NCBI GenBank assembly: GCA_023078555.1 | Contig: CM041198.1 | Location: 12,057,374 to 12,121,373, forward strand | Length of the DNA stretch: 64,000 nucleotides | Source of the DNA: Ulva prolifera | Taxonomy: Eukaryota; Chlorophyta; Ulvophyceae; Ulvales; Ulvaceae | Direction: 5' to 3' | Shown here: in pieces, positions 1 through 11,600 of the stretch | Layout of the letters: each line of letters begins with the position of its first letter | Numbering within the stretch: position 1 is the first letter of the stretch | The notes under the pieces: model-generated | Told to the model about the DNA's origin: nothing | Databases searched by the model: none | Seen by the model: only the letters and a program-made list of their open reading frames with translations | Made by a program: the position numbers and the translations under genes

Positions 1-1890
1 GAGCACGCAGGTGCGTGCCGGGTCCGACAGCGGCACCTGCGCCTTGCTGTACACGTCCTGCACGTAGCCCTCCCCCCGCTCGCTGAACACCTTCACCACC
101 TGCACGCCCTTCATTTCCCACTCCGGAATCCTGCATGCCGCACACACGCGTCTGCCCGCATCTGCGGCGCACGGCTGGCCGAGCAGTCGGCGTGCACTGA
201 AGGCCCTGCCCTGCCCTGCGTGGGGCTGGCGTCCGCTGGTGCGTGTGGGGGGCCATGCACCCGATGCAAATGCGTGCGACCGCCCCGCTGTATACTGAGA
301 GAGAATGCAGGCACGGGCAGGATGTCCCTGGGTGACAAGAGAGGGTGCTGGCAGGAGGGTTGATGTCCGGGAGTGCAGTTGGGAGGAATTTGGGTGGGGG
401 GGGGAGCACCGGTTGAGGTAGGCCATATGGGCGGTGTCGGTGGCGCCGTAGTACAGGCGGACGTCGGTGCGGTTGGTGGCATCGAGGGCGCCCGCGTCGA
501 TGAGGGCCTTGATGGGGCTGATGCCAGTGCCGGTGGCGAAGATGAGCATCGTGTCAAAGTCGGAGGCAGGCACCTTGTCCACTGGGAAGCCTTTGCCCAT
601 CACTGGGCTGACAGAGACCTGCACAGGGCGCTCATGAGGAGTGAGGTCTGGCCTTCAGGCATGCCTGGATGCAGGAGCTTGTAGCCTGTGTGCAGCGGGG
701 CAGGTGCAGGGCGGCTGGTGGACCCGGCTGCACGTGAAGCACTTGCACCGAGAGCTTGTGCAGTATGGGATGTGGTTCATCTGGCGCTAGCTGCACGATC
801 GGTGCTGTCAATTTGTTTGCCACGGGCATGGACTGCCACAGAGTCAAGGCACTCTGTACCGGGCGGCCTCAGGCAGCAGTGTGTTGGGTGTGGCCCTGTC
901 GTACGGCGGCGGGCGTTGTGGTGTTAGCGGTTGTGTTGTTGTGTGTGGGCCGTGGGGTCTGTGCGTGCGTGTATGGGTGTGTGGGTGTGTGCTTGGCGGT
1001 CTGCGGATCTGTGTCGCTTGCTGCGCCGGTGATGGGTTTTCTGGGCGTGGTGGGTGTTGCGTGCGTGGGTGTCTCGGTGTGTGCTTCGTCTGCTTGCGTC
1101 TTTCGCGGTACTGCCCGCCTTGCTGCCTTTGTCCTTGTAACACTCTGTGCCGCAGGCAGGGCGTGCGGTGGCCACGTGCGAGAGATATGACCGTCACCGT
1201 GAGGGGCACGGCCGTGGATCGTTCTGCATGGAAGAGCAACCAGCAGAAACACTGCAATGACCTTCCTCTTGCAAATGCATGGCAGCCGTTTCATCAACAA
1301 TGTGCATCACCAACACGCATGCAGGAGTCGCCGGACACCAGCACCAGACAAGACACTGCTTCCGCGGTACAACATCAGCCTTGCGGCAAAACATAGACCT
1401 TGACATGACGAAGCTGCACCTCACTCACACGCGATGTGATCTGTGTCCTGAATTCGTACCTTGTCCCCTTCATCAAGGTCGACGATCAAGTTTGTGGTTG
1501 AGTCTGGCACTGCTTTGATCAGGAACTCCATCAAGCCCCCCTCGCTGTCTGCTGGAGCATTCGCAATTGCTAGAAAAGCAGCCTTACTGTCACCGACCTA
1601 CAAGCCATGTTCTCAACCTCGAGCGTGGCCCAGAGTGTCCGTTGCGTCGGGTTGCGGGCCACTGTGCGTGTCACAGCCTGGACATGCAGCAGGTACTGGC
1701 CAGCCTGCGGTGGCTGTAAGCAGTGAAGGCAGACCTTCATCTGGATGAATTGACCGGGCTTGTCGTAGCCACTGGTGATTTCCTTGCCAACATCAACCGT
1801 GACGATGTTTAGACCAGTGCCCGCAGTCTTGTTTGCCACAATTGTTGCATCTGTAAAGACGATGTCATCTCCCCATGCGAACGCTGATAC
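1..1890 (-). CDS. pKIWI502-like FAD/NAD(P)-binding oxidoreductase, 3' end off window
   Basis: Spliced gene of the ferredoxin-NADP reductase superfamily, closest in my recall to plant 'fruit protein pKIWI502' (probably plastid). Exons in transcription order: about 1890-1760, with a flavin-side segment ending YDKPGQFIQMK; about 1600-1465, with FLAIANAPADSEGGLMEFLI; about 630-410, with VMGKGFPVDK, the NAD(P)-binding turn IFATGTGISPIKALIDAG and VRLYYGATDTAHMAYLNR; and 130-1, starting IPEWEMKGVQVVKVFSERG. The 410/130 junction keeps phase: the Arg codon is split CG|G. The order matches the family, which is FAD domain then NAD domain. The gene continues left of position 1. Upstream exons, including any transit peptide, were not found between 1890 and 3050. 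The exact electron partner is unknown. Confidence 0.8.
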
Positions 1891-3050
1891 ATCCCTGCGC
1901 CCGACACAATCGACTATCGGAGATCAGCACCGGATGCGGTGATGGTGTAGTCGAGCGATGGCGCTTGCTGCGTACCAACTCGATAGGTTCGATGCTGAAG
2001 CACACAGGCAACCATGATCGAGAATTTCAGCCATACCCGAAGCCAGACCGTGACAGCACAGCCTCTGAGAATAGGAACTGAGCTCAACTCCGATGACAGT
2101 GAATCTCCTATGTTCGGCGGGGACAGCCTGCGCTCTCCTTCCGAACACACCCAACAAGATCTATGTGGCAAGTCTAGACCAGCATGATAGATGCAAACGA
2201 CATCAGAATCCTCACCTGGACGACCTGCACCCTGTTTGCTGCACTGCACCAGTTGGTCGCGACCAGCTCGTGCGATGTGCGGTTGTGCTTGACACTGGTG
2301 CAGTCGCGTGGGCCGGACGAGGCTGCACCACAGCGCCCGCATGGGACTTGCATCGGCACAGCTGGCAGCGAAATGACACCATGATGGATTTAAAGCAGGA
2401 GCGTGCAGCCAGGGTGGCAGGGATCAGGCCGAGACTGGATCAACTGTCGTCTGGTCGCGCTCGAAAGATCAGCCGAGTGGACAAGGTCAGCGGTCGGTAC
2501 TGTGTCATATTCCACGTCACAGTCATCTTGTCGCATGTTGGTCCTGCACGATCCTGGTGCACTCCCCCACATCCACTCCCGCGACTTACCTGCAGGCCAT
2601 GGTTGGGCAGGCATGCACGCGGTACAGGTCCCGCCGTTCCCCTGGCGAACGCAGGCGTCGATGGGCACTGCTGAACAAGCACCGCTTCAATGAAACCACT
2701 GCGTCGCAATACAAACCTGCTACGAACCGAACGCAATGCAGCGTGACACGGTGAGAACGACGTGCGATTGGCATGTTTGCACCGACGCAATCCCAGTCGA
2801 GCCTGGTACTGCACTGCTACGGCTACATACCAGGTGGGCCCGCTGGAGCTGTTTTACCAAAGGCTAGACAAGGTGGTTCCTGTTGCACGCCACGCAACGC
2901 TACAGCACGCTGCTGGAGGATAGGAAGCATGCCCATTCATCCCAGCCACACAGATCTGGGCTCGCGCTGTTGGTGATGCATCTGCGCTGAGCACACGACG
3001 GCCCCCGTTCCCCACAGCCTCTCGCTTCCATCGGCGCCCGTTTTCCCGAA
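1891..3050. other. Intergenic or unresolved 5' region
   Basis: No convincing exon was found here. The stretch may hold the missing 5' exon(s) of the pKIWI502-like gene and the 3' UTR of the kinase gene that follows. Open frames such as 2093-2674 (+) have no family resemblance and no coherent splice partners. Confidence 0.4.
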
Positions 3051-5450
3051 TCAGCACTGAAACGCAAACCCGTCCACCGGCAGCCGCAGCGTGGCGCGCG
3101 TACCACGGCCGGCGCCGTCCTCATGCCGCACAACGGTCAGCCCACCGCCCATCATCTCAGCATACATCTGTGCCATCGGGATGCCCACGCCGTGACCCGA
3201 AAACACCGCACCATGATCCTTCGAGTAGCCATACCCCGCCGCCGGCGACGCGCGCACTGTGCTGAAGAAAAAGCGCCCAATATCCGCCTCAGCCTCCTCT
3301 GGGATCCCTCCCGCGTAGTCCACCACCTCAATCTCCCAGACGCCAGCCTCCCGGCGTTCCCGGCCCCCGGCACCCCCGCTGGCGGTCGCATGGCTATGCG
3401 CCTCCATGCCGCGGCCCCCGCTCGCAGAAGCCCCTCCCGACCAGAAGAAGTCTGCACCCGCCGATGCAGGGACAGCATGTGCAGCCACGGCTGCCGCTGC
3501 GGGAGGCTCCGGGAGGCGCACGGTCACGGTGATCGGCAGCGCCTCGTCGAGGTCCCATGCTCCGTGCTGCGCTTCGAGGGCTGTGACGGCGTTCTTCAGC
3601 ACCTCCGCCAGGGTGTAGAGGACAAGCGGCGGCGCGCACGTCACACCCGCGGCAGCGGTGGCGGCTGGCGCCGACACATACATGTCGGGTGGGATCCCGT
3701 ACTTCTCGACAGCAAAGCCGCGCACGTCGTCAACCGCCTGGCACGCGAGCTCGGCCGGGCTGGCCGCTGCCGCCAGGACTGGGGGCTGCAGAGCAGCACG
3801 AGAGGTGTACCACAGCACAGCTTGCTCCGCCAGTGTGGTGGCCTCCACTGAGCGGCGTTGCGGCTGAGTCAAAGATATCACACATCATTGCTACCGCATG
3901 CGGGGCGCCGTACACAGCGGTTGCTCCTGATTACATGCATCACACGTATGCATATGATCGCTTCGAACGAAGCAGCGTGGACGGGGCTGACGTGTTTCAA
4001 TGTCCACTGCCAGCAGGCGCTGAGGGGGCGACACGATGGCCGGGGCACCCCAAACGGGAGCTCTTCGGAGTCCAGATGTCAACGGTAAAGTAAAGTAAAT
4101 CTGAATTTACTGAGCCGTATCCTATTGGACATTGACAACTCCGAATTAACGGGACCACATATGCCGAAGGGGTAAACCACCTGGAAACCCCCCTCAGACG
4201 ACCGTACGCAACTCACAGGGCCTCCTCATGCACCTCCGTACCGCGGAGGTGTCGACCAGGTGGTTGCGTACAGTCCCCCTGTACAGGGCCAGCGTGGCCA
4301 CGTGTGGCTGCAAGATACACACCTGCACCAGCTTCTGCGTCGTGCTGCCGATCTTGTGGTGTAGGCTAGGGTGCACCGGCACGTCGACGCGGTGCACAAA
4401 CGCCAGCAGGTCCGCACCGTGCCGCAGCAGCATGCGCGTGATCAGCAGAGCCTGCTCCGTGCTGCGCATCACAGCGTCCACCGTGCCACGCAGCTCGCGC
4501 AGTACCTCGCCTTTCTGGCCGCAAACAGCGGGCGTGCTGTGCATGCCGTGTGCTGCGGAGGCGAGCGGTCCGAGCATGCCATGCAGCCTCGCCTGGACCT
4601 CCTCCGCACCTTGCACTGCATCCCGCAGGCCCTACATGCATGCCGGTGGGTTGCAGGAGTGGCGGAAATGGCTGCTGATGCGGCTCAGCCATGCAAGGGT
4701 GCATGCTCCCAGACGGAGCACCGATGCACGACCAGCTGTCCGTTTCACAACGTGGGCATGTCAGCACGGCCGCAGCGGGTCCTTAGCTTCATGATGCGGA
4801 TGTACCCGCACGTCTGCGGCATCTGCCAGCGCAAAAGTTGAGGTCAGCACTACACGTGGATCGAAGCATGGAAGGGACGTGCACCGTGGCACGGTGGCAC
4901 AAGTGTGAGCACAGCAGATACAAATGGCCACAACTTGCACGCGGCCACCACCACCCGATGATGCCTGAAAATCGGGCGCTCCGAGTTGACGGTAACCACA
5001 CGCAAGGTATCGCATTGGGATGATATCAGGAGTGGGAGGCCGGGCCGCACGTGGCACAAGCGTGCTGCGGCAGCTGGGCGCATCCTCAGCGACCCCTCGA
5101 GCGCTGGCTGCATCGCAGCATGCGCAGCATGCCGCGCATACTCATCATGCACCGCCTGCATATGGTCCTGTGAGAGTGCGGCTGATGGGGGGAGTTGCTG
5201 CAGCGCCGCTTGTAGCCGCAGGATGGCGTCGAGGCGGCCTGGGAGGGCTGACAGCGTGGCCTGCCAGCGGCATGCCACCAGCGCCTGGCAGTGCTGCAGC
5301 AGCGATTGTGCTGTCGCTGGTGTGGCGGCGTTGGTGCGCAGCTGGAGATCCTCTACATGAAGCGGCGGCGGTGGTGCAGTGGGCGTGGCTGGAGAAGCAG
5401 GTGTGGCAGCAGGGCCGCTGAGGAGGGCAGACTCTGCACCTGTGACCTGT
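3051..5450 (-). CDS. Mitochondrial 2-oxoacid dehydrogenase kinase (PDK/BCKDK family)
   Basis: These kinases phosphorylate and inactivate the E1 component of pyruvate or branched-chain 2-oxoacid dehydrogenase in the mitochondrial matrix. The N-terminal helical exon (about 5440-5050) carries the LPGRLDAILRLQAAL segment seen in BCDHK_Adom3. A middle exon (about 4616-4330) has ALLITRMLLRHGADLLAF, matching the family's R-I-x-x-R-M-L-x-x-Q-H helix. The last exon (about 3850-3051) holds the GHKL ATPase: N-box LAEVLKNAVTALEAQH, G1 box VVDYAGGIPEE, then a glycine-rich lid with FSGHGVGIPMAQMYAEMM and GRGTRATLRLP. Stop TGA is at 3051-3053. An Ala/Gly/Ser-rich stretch of about 60 residues interrupts the region between the N-box and G1 box. 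No ATG or presequence exon was identified, so the 5' end is approximate. Sequence alone does not separate PDK from BCKDK. Confidence 0.8.
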
Positions 5451-5996
5451 GTGAAGCAGCGGAGGACGCCTGGAAGCGCCAAGGATGTTGCGCTTACCTC
5501 TGTTGATCTGCAGCAACGCCACGCGGCTGTGTCGACTCCTGTTGACCTGCCTAGCTGTCTAGACAGGTTCAAACCACATATCGCCTCTAGGTATGGAGGG
5601 CCCTAAAACCATACCTACTGCCTCTATGGCATAGCATAACTGGAAGCGATAGGCTCACGGAGCAACAATCATCCGCACCAGGAACGACGACCTTGTGCAC
5701 AACTTGCATGCATGCGTTGGCCACCCGAGCCCACACTGGGTGACCAACTCTCTCTACCCCAAACGTCGCCCCAGTCGCCACACAAGTTGCAACTGCAACA
5801 AACATGCAGCAAGGGGCTGCGCAATCATATGTGCGCCAAGATGACACAGTCTAGAGCAATGGCATCATCTGTTTACTCGGACATAATCATGTAATTCTTT
5901 GGTAACGTGTGCTCGTACACGAAGCCCTGTCCAGGATAATCGCCGCGGTAGCACCGGCAAGGACATGCTTCACATTCAATCGTCACTTTGTAAACG
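5451..5996. promoter_or_regulatory. Probable divergent promoter between kinase (-) and sulfotransferase (+)
   Basis: The kinase reads leftward and the sulfotransferase rightward from here, so both upstream regions must lie in or near this stretch. The missing first exon of the kinase may also be here. No specific promoter motif was recognised. Confidence 0.35.
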
Positions 5997-7331
5997 ATGC
6001 ACTGCGTCGACATCATGCAGAATCTGGTCGTGATTGTGGCGTTGCTTTGTGTGACTTTGATTGAGGACGCGCGGGCATTGACTTCGGACGAATGCATGAG
6101 GAGATGGCCAGGTTATCTGGAGAAGTGCGTGAAGCCGGAATGTGGGTATTTATCAGCAGGATTCTTGTCTGAGATTTTCTCGGATACGCTGACGCCGACC
6201 TGCAAGGCGATCTTGCAGCGATACGCTGCCCCTGCAGAGCCGGTGCAGAGCACACGCGTGCAACGGAGCCATTGCACCTCATACAAAGATGCTTCGTTCC
6301 CGACGAATCCAGTCGTCGTTCAGACCGGCGTTTCCCCTACATTCGTGATGTGTACCGTGCCGAAAGCCGGATGCTCTCAGCTGAGGACCTTGTTGCTGGT
6401 TATGACGAGGCACGGCACCCACCTGGTACAGCAGTACCAATCGCATGAGTCGCAGCGGCTCACAAGTCATTGGCCCGACTCGAATGCTGGTATGAACCAT
6501 GTCGCACGAATGATCACCTTGAGGCGAGTCTTGCTATGCAGGTATCCATCTCCAGTAAGCTGGGTCGGCGAGGAATGGCGTGTGCACATGGCGCCCTATC
6601 CGTCAGTGCATATGTTTGAATCAGCCCCTCAAGTCCCAGAGACGGCAGTTCCCAAATTCGTCATGGGCAGGCATCCCTACACACGCGTGCTGTCAGGCTT
6701 CTTGGACAAGATGACATGGACAGAGTCACACGGGAAGGACTGGGACACAGTTAGAAAGGTTAACTTGCAGCTGTCTAAGGACACAGAGTTTTCCAGGGAC
6801 GCAGCAGATCTCTTTGAAGCCACTATAGAAGGGTTCCACGAGTTCCTGCTCATGCTGTCCAGGAAAGTCTTGGCTGGTATACCGATCAACGAGCACTTCG
6901 AGCCAGTGGTCAGTGTTTGTGATGCTGAAAGCGTGGAGTATCACTATTTCCTGCGTCTGGAGGATATGGCCACATGGTTCCCTTGCCTGCGTGCCGGCCT
7001 GGGCATCGGCCGATTCACAGACCACGGCTGGGACCACAGCAGAAAATTCAAATCGGATTGGTATTCTGAGCGCAATGATGGTTGCTGGTGGGCGCCGAAG
7101 GGTATGAGCTGCCAAGATTTTGCACAAGCTTCGAACGATTTGCTCCAGGGCTCCATCAGTGAGATTTCTGTCGATGATGTTGGTGGCCATGAACATGACA
7201 TCCATGCCACATCTGCGGATTCGAAGTGGAAAGAATTCTATAATCAAGATATTGCAGATCTAGTTTATGAGATGTATAAAACCGACTTCGAGTTGTTTGG
7301 GTACTCTCGAGAGTTGACCTCGCTTAAATGA
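5997..7331 (+). CDS. Carbohydrate sulfotransferase, secretory pathway
   Basis: An uninterrupted 444-aa frame. Sulfotransferases of this type move sulfate from PAPS to sugars in the Golgi. The N-terminus is a hydrophobic signal peptide or anchor, QNLVVIVALLCVTLIEDARA. ATG is at 5997, but the second Met at 6015 puts the hydrophobic core closer to the start. The 5'-PSB loop is VPKAGCSQLRTLLL (about residues 120-133) and the 3'-PB element is GRHPYTRVLSGFLDKM (about 223-238); both are hallmarks of the Sulfotransfer_2 fold. Paired cysteines near the N-terminus (CMRRW, CVKPECG) suggest a disulfide-bonded luminal stem. It is the only sizeable gene here without introns. TGTAA at 7378-7382, about 50 nt after the stop, is a plausible poly(A) signal. 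The acceptor sugar is unknown; algal extracellular polysaccharides are likely. Confidence 0.85.
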   Translation: MHCVDIMQNLVVIVALLCVTLIEDARALTSDECMRRWPGYLEKCVKPECGYLSAGFLSEIFSDTLTPTCKAILQRYAAPAEPVQSTRVQRSHCTSYKDASFPTNPVVVQTGVSPTFVMCTVPKAGCSQLRTLLLVMTRHGTHLVQQYQSHESQRLTSHWPDSNAGMNHVARMITLRRVLLCRYPSPVSWVGEEWRVHMAPYPSVHMFESAPQVPETAVPKFVMGRHPYTRVLSGFLDKMTWTESHGKDWDTVRKVNLQLSKDTEFSRDAADLFEATIEGFHEFLLMLSRKVLAGIPINEHFEPVVSVCDAESVEYHYFLRLEDMATWFPCLRAGLGIGRFTDHGWDHSRKFKSDWYSERNDGCWWAPKGMSCQDFAQASNDLLQGSISEISVDDVGGHEHDIHATSADSKWKEFYNQDIADLVYEMYKTDFELFGYSRELTSLK

Positions 7332-8658
7332 CCGTAGCAAGCGGAACGAGCACAAGGTCTCATGGCAGACAAGCCATGTAACAGTATGCGCTGCATTCTA
7401 TTACTTCACCTCAATTACCTTATTTGCTGACAGCCGGGCTCGATCGGCGTCCATCCAAGAGTGATTTACAGTGAGGCTCCACAGGCACATGTAGCAGCTT
7501 GATAGCACAAAATCCATCATGCCGCCCACAATTGCTCGCGTGAATTGACAGGATGAGTGCATCGAAGTTTCGTGTCAGAGCCAACCAAGTTGACCAGCTG
7601 TACGCTCACAGTAGATCTGATGCTAGCAACGTACATCTTCCATTGCAAGGATTGTCATAGCGTGATCTCCATTGTTAAGTAGATTATGGAGTACCAGGAC
7701 ATAGAGCTGGCCCAGGACTACATCTGCACGCTCACAGTATCCTGTTATCAATCTCACAGCATCCTGTTATCAATCTGTCAACCTAGCAGTGAAATACTGT
7801 GGCGTAGAGTCATGCACAGCAAATATGAGGCGTCCGACCTCGAAACTGCCTCTTACATCAACAGGCTTTGTTTTCGTGAATGTGCGGGACTTTATGTATC
7901 GCAAACGGCGTTCTGTCATGCCGACGGCCTCGCTCTCGACAGGCGAGAGTCCCCATCGACGTGATGACACACTGACTGTGACATCACAAACCTTTGAGAA
8001 CTTTGGGGCGTCCATGTTCCAAACCAGAAATGCTTTATCGGTAGGCTAAGCTTATCCCGCATCATACCAAGCAATCGAATTGTCGCCTGGAGCGATGCGA
8101 CAAGTCACGCGGGATGGGGAGCACACCTCACACGCAATCTTAGCATGACAAGGTAGATAGAATACTCAAGGATGTAAGCCTACCGAACGAACTGTAGGGT
8201 GAAGCCTGCGTTAGGTGAAGGGCTACTGTGGCAAGCATGCAAACCACCGAGACCGAGTAAGTACACGAAGACACCACACGGCGGAACGAAGATGGCTGAT
8301 GGCCGCTATTTGGACGTCCGGGCCTTTTTATGCTTTAACAATCCGGGCAGTTTTTCGAGTGGCCAGAGGCATGTGGCCAAATCCCCTTGAGAGTCAAGTT
8401 TGACACACATGAGATTACACGGACAAATTAGAAGAAACTAATAAAGAAGAGGACAACTAGCCGAGCGAAGCGATAGAAATGAGTCAAACTACGAATCAAT
8501 CAATCAATTGGACAATTGCAATTGTTTTTTAACGGACATGCAAAGTGTCAGCCTGGCAGGCCCTCACCGGTGCCCCTTCAGGTCTCGCCACAGCAGCTGC
8601 ACTCCTTGTCAGAGGCTGCAAAAGATGCACACACGCGCTCACCACGCACCAGCAGTGC
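7332..8658. other. Intergenic, no gene seen
   Basis: This holds the sulfotransferase 3' UTR and then sequence of lower GC than its neighbours with no convincing coding exon. A 22-bp tandem duplication lies at 7731-7774. A run of CAAT repeats followed by an imperfect TTGCAATTG palindrome lies near 8495-8525. Confidence 0.4.
7731..7774. repeat. 22-bp direct tandem repeat, two copies
   Basis: Two adjacent copies, 7731-7752 and 7753-7774, begin CTCACAG and end GTTATCAAT, differing at one base. The function is unknown. Confidence 0.85.
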
Positions 8659-11600
8659 TCACGATTTCGCCTCATGCCCGCCCACACGAGCTCGTAAAAC
8701 CCCGTGACGCTCATCCACATCGAACACGTCAATTCCCCCAGAAAACGCCGATGCTGCAGAACGGTCCACATTGCCCATCGGTGTCACAGGAAGCTCACTA
8801 TCCATGGCCCACACCTCTTTGACATGCACTCCCCACGCCTGCACATCCACCGTCGTACTAACCAAGGGGTACAGTGCCAGCAGCCACCGCAATCGCGGTG
8901 AGGCAGACACTGCAGTACACAGGAGGTCAAGGCACACACTTCATTCCACCCACGTCCAGCCCGGGAGTGTCACAGAAGAGCGCACCAGCTTGATCATTGC
9001 CAGCGAGTCCAGGATCTCGTCCTGCTGCAGGCCGTGTTTGCAGACATCGCCTGCTGCCCCACGGACGCATGAGCTGAAGGCCTTTAGTGGCCGCAGTCGC
9101 CTGCGCCGGGGACGCCGGTGCCGCCGCACCATCAGCACAGCGCAGCGGTCCTGCGCATCGCCGCCCGCCACTGCCTGCCCCCGCAGCGCCCCCTCAGCAC
9201 CCAGGGCCTTGATGCAGGGGCCCCGCTCCACCGCGCCCCCCCCTCTGCTTGCCATAGCCTTGCATGACAGCTTCAGTCGCGGCCAAAAGGTGCCACGCTC
9301 CATGGAGCCGCGCGGCCGGTTGCACGCAGACGTGCCTTTGCCCGTGCGGATCGCCGGGACAAGGGTGCCAGGGAGCATCGGCAGTGTGGACACGGCCCCC
9401 TTTGCCGGCGGCATGCGCAACGCAAAGTCGTTGATGTTGAAGCTGGGTGTGTTCCCCAGCAGTGCCGCCTCGATGTCTGTCGCGTGCTGCGAAGAGTCCT
9501 GAGCAAACATGATGTCGACATACCGCCCGATAATGAATACGCGGCCGTTTTCCACGTACCCCGCAAGGCCTGCACCGCAATGCGCATTGGTCGCACCGCA
9601 CAAGACAGAACCATGGGATGCACAGGCTGGGGCGCGGGGGCAGCAGAGGCGCACCGGTTGCATGGTACGGGCCTCTGCGCACTTGCGTGCTCAGGTCAAA
9701 GAGCCACTGCAGAGGCATGGCAGAGATGCCGCGCGTCTTCGGGCTCGCCGCCCCCCCGGCGTACACCCACACGTTGCCGATGGTGCCGTCCGGGAGCTCA
9801 GTGCGTGAGGTGCCCCCCACGACGGCGACACTGCCAAGGGGGGACAAGGCGTCACCGACCGCACACCGCACGCCGGTCTCGAGCGTGTGGAGACCCAGCA
9901 GCGGCGCGCACAGCACCGGTAGCTCCCACGTGCTGCACACGACTGAAATTGCCGACCGCCTGCATGCATGAACTCCGGTCCCTGAGATGTGCGTGCTGGG
10001 GCTATGAAGCCGGGGTCTGTAACCGCTACACGCCTGTTGACATGGTTCTGCTGTACAATATCTTTCCATCCTGAGCACATTATGGGGCACTTGCAGACGC
10101 ATGAGGGCGTCTTGGATGGCAACGAGAACAAGCAGTGAGGGTGACGGCTAGCGTACCTCAGGCCGAAGGGCTGCATGGATGCCACAAACGACTGCACCGT
10201 TCCCGGGGTCACCGCCGGCCCGAACAGGGCGCACGCGGCTAGTGTGGCGAGAGGCGCGCCAAGCGCAGTCGCACCCTGAACGCACTCGGACGGCGCCTTG
10301 CCCCCCAATGCCTCGATCGATAGGCGCGTGAGCTCATCGCAGCACGCTGACGGCATGAACACCGCATCAAATGGCTGCGCAGGGTCCCGGAACAGCTCCT
10401 TCCACACCACATCCCCGCACGGGCCCTTCTGCTGCGGCAGCGCGACTTGCCAGCCCATCGACAGCGGCAGCAGCAGCCCAAAGAGCAGTGCCGCCGGCGT
10501 GTCTGGCGGCAACGCGGACAGCAGGCGAGGCTGGCGACCCGCCGCGCAGCATGCCCCCGAGATGCCGCTCTGCCATGACTCAATCGTGCTGCGGACCTCG
10601 CTAAGCGCAGCCCCATCGTCTTCCTTCACGCTGTCTGACCACGCACCCGTCTTCCACGCGAGAGACTGCGTCTCCTCAATCGTTTCACCCCGGCTGCCCT
10701 TGACAAACAGCTCCGGCTGCTCGGCATCCAGACATAGCCCGATTTCCCGCATTGCAACCTCTGGCGCCAGCGCCGCGAGGCCCCATTGCTCGTGCTCCTC
10801 CCCGTCAGACTCCCCGGGCCCAAAATCCAGGACCAGGCGGTCCAGGGACGCGGTGCAGCCACCGAACGGCTGCACATGCACACTGTGCGGCTCCTCGTCG
10901 TTCCACATCTGCAGTACCTCCACGCCTTCCACGCCGATGCCGCCGTCAAGACACGCCTGAGGCATCCGCACAGCGGCAGGACTCGAAGGAGCGGGCGTCT
11001 CGACACTGTCCGGGCGACACCACTCCGCGCACAGGCCAAAGTCGACCTCAGATGAGGGCGTGGGCTCCGGCGTGGCGGGACCAGGGGTGCCGCATGCAGA
11101 GTTGCGCGGGGGCGTGCAAAAGCCATGCGACGCCCACGACGGCTCGGTGGGGATGTCAAAGTGGACATCGAGCGGGGACGGCCGGGAGGACCCGCGTGGC
11201 AGCGCCTGCGCGGGAGGCTGCGCCCGGGTCACGGTGCAGGGCTCCGCTGCGATGCATGCATCCGCGTCACCATCGCTGCTGTCGCCGTGTTGCAGTCCGG
11301 CGGACCACGAGGGCACCGAGATGTCGCCGTACACCTCAGTTGGGATAGCTGTGCTGATGGCGCGGCCACAGGTTGAGGGCGGGGCAGCGGGCTTGCACGT
11401 AGAGGACAGGCTGCGTGGCGGCGAGAGGGGTTCTGCGGCCTTGAGCATCGGCCCGACGGCCGGGTGCTGTTGTGTCTGAATGACGTCGTCTGGCTGGTGG
11501 GTTGAGATCACGTCATCGAGGTTGGCGTGGGCGAGCAACTGCTCGATGAGCAGGTCGTGGGAGGGGAACTGTGGGAGGTGTGGCGCCACCTCCGGTGCAA

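Noticed and set aside
3123-3851. 242-aa plus-strand frame
   Set aside because: Lies antisense to the kinase ATPase exon, whose GHKL motifs are clear on the minus strand.
10298-11479. Long plus-strand frames opposite the FAAL/DIP2-like exon
   Set aside because: Antisense shadows of a GC-rich coding exon; composition is Arg/Pro-rich without motifs, while the minus strand shows adenylation-fold segments.
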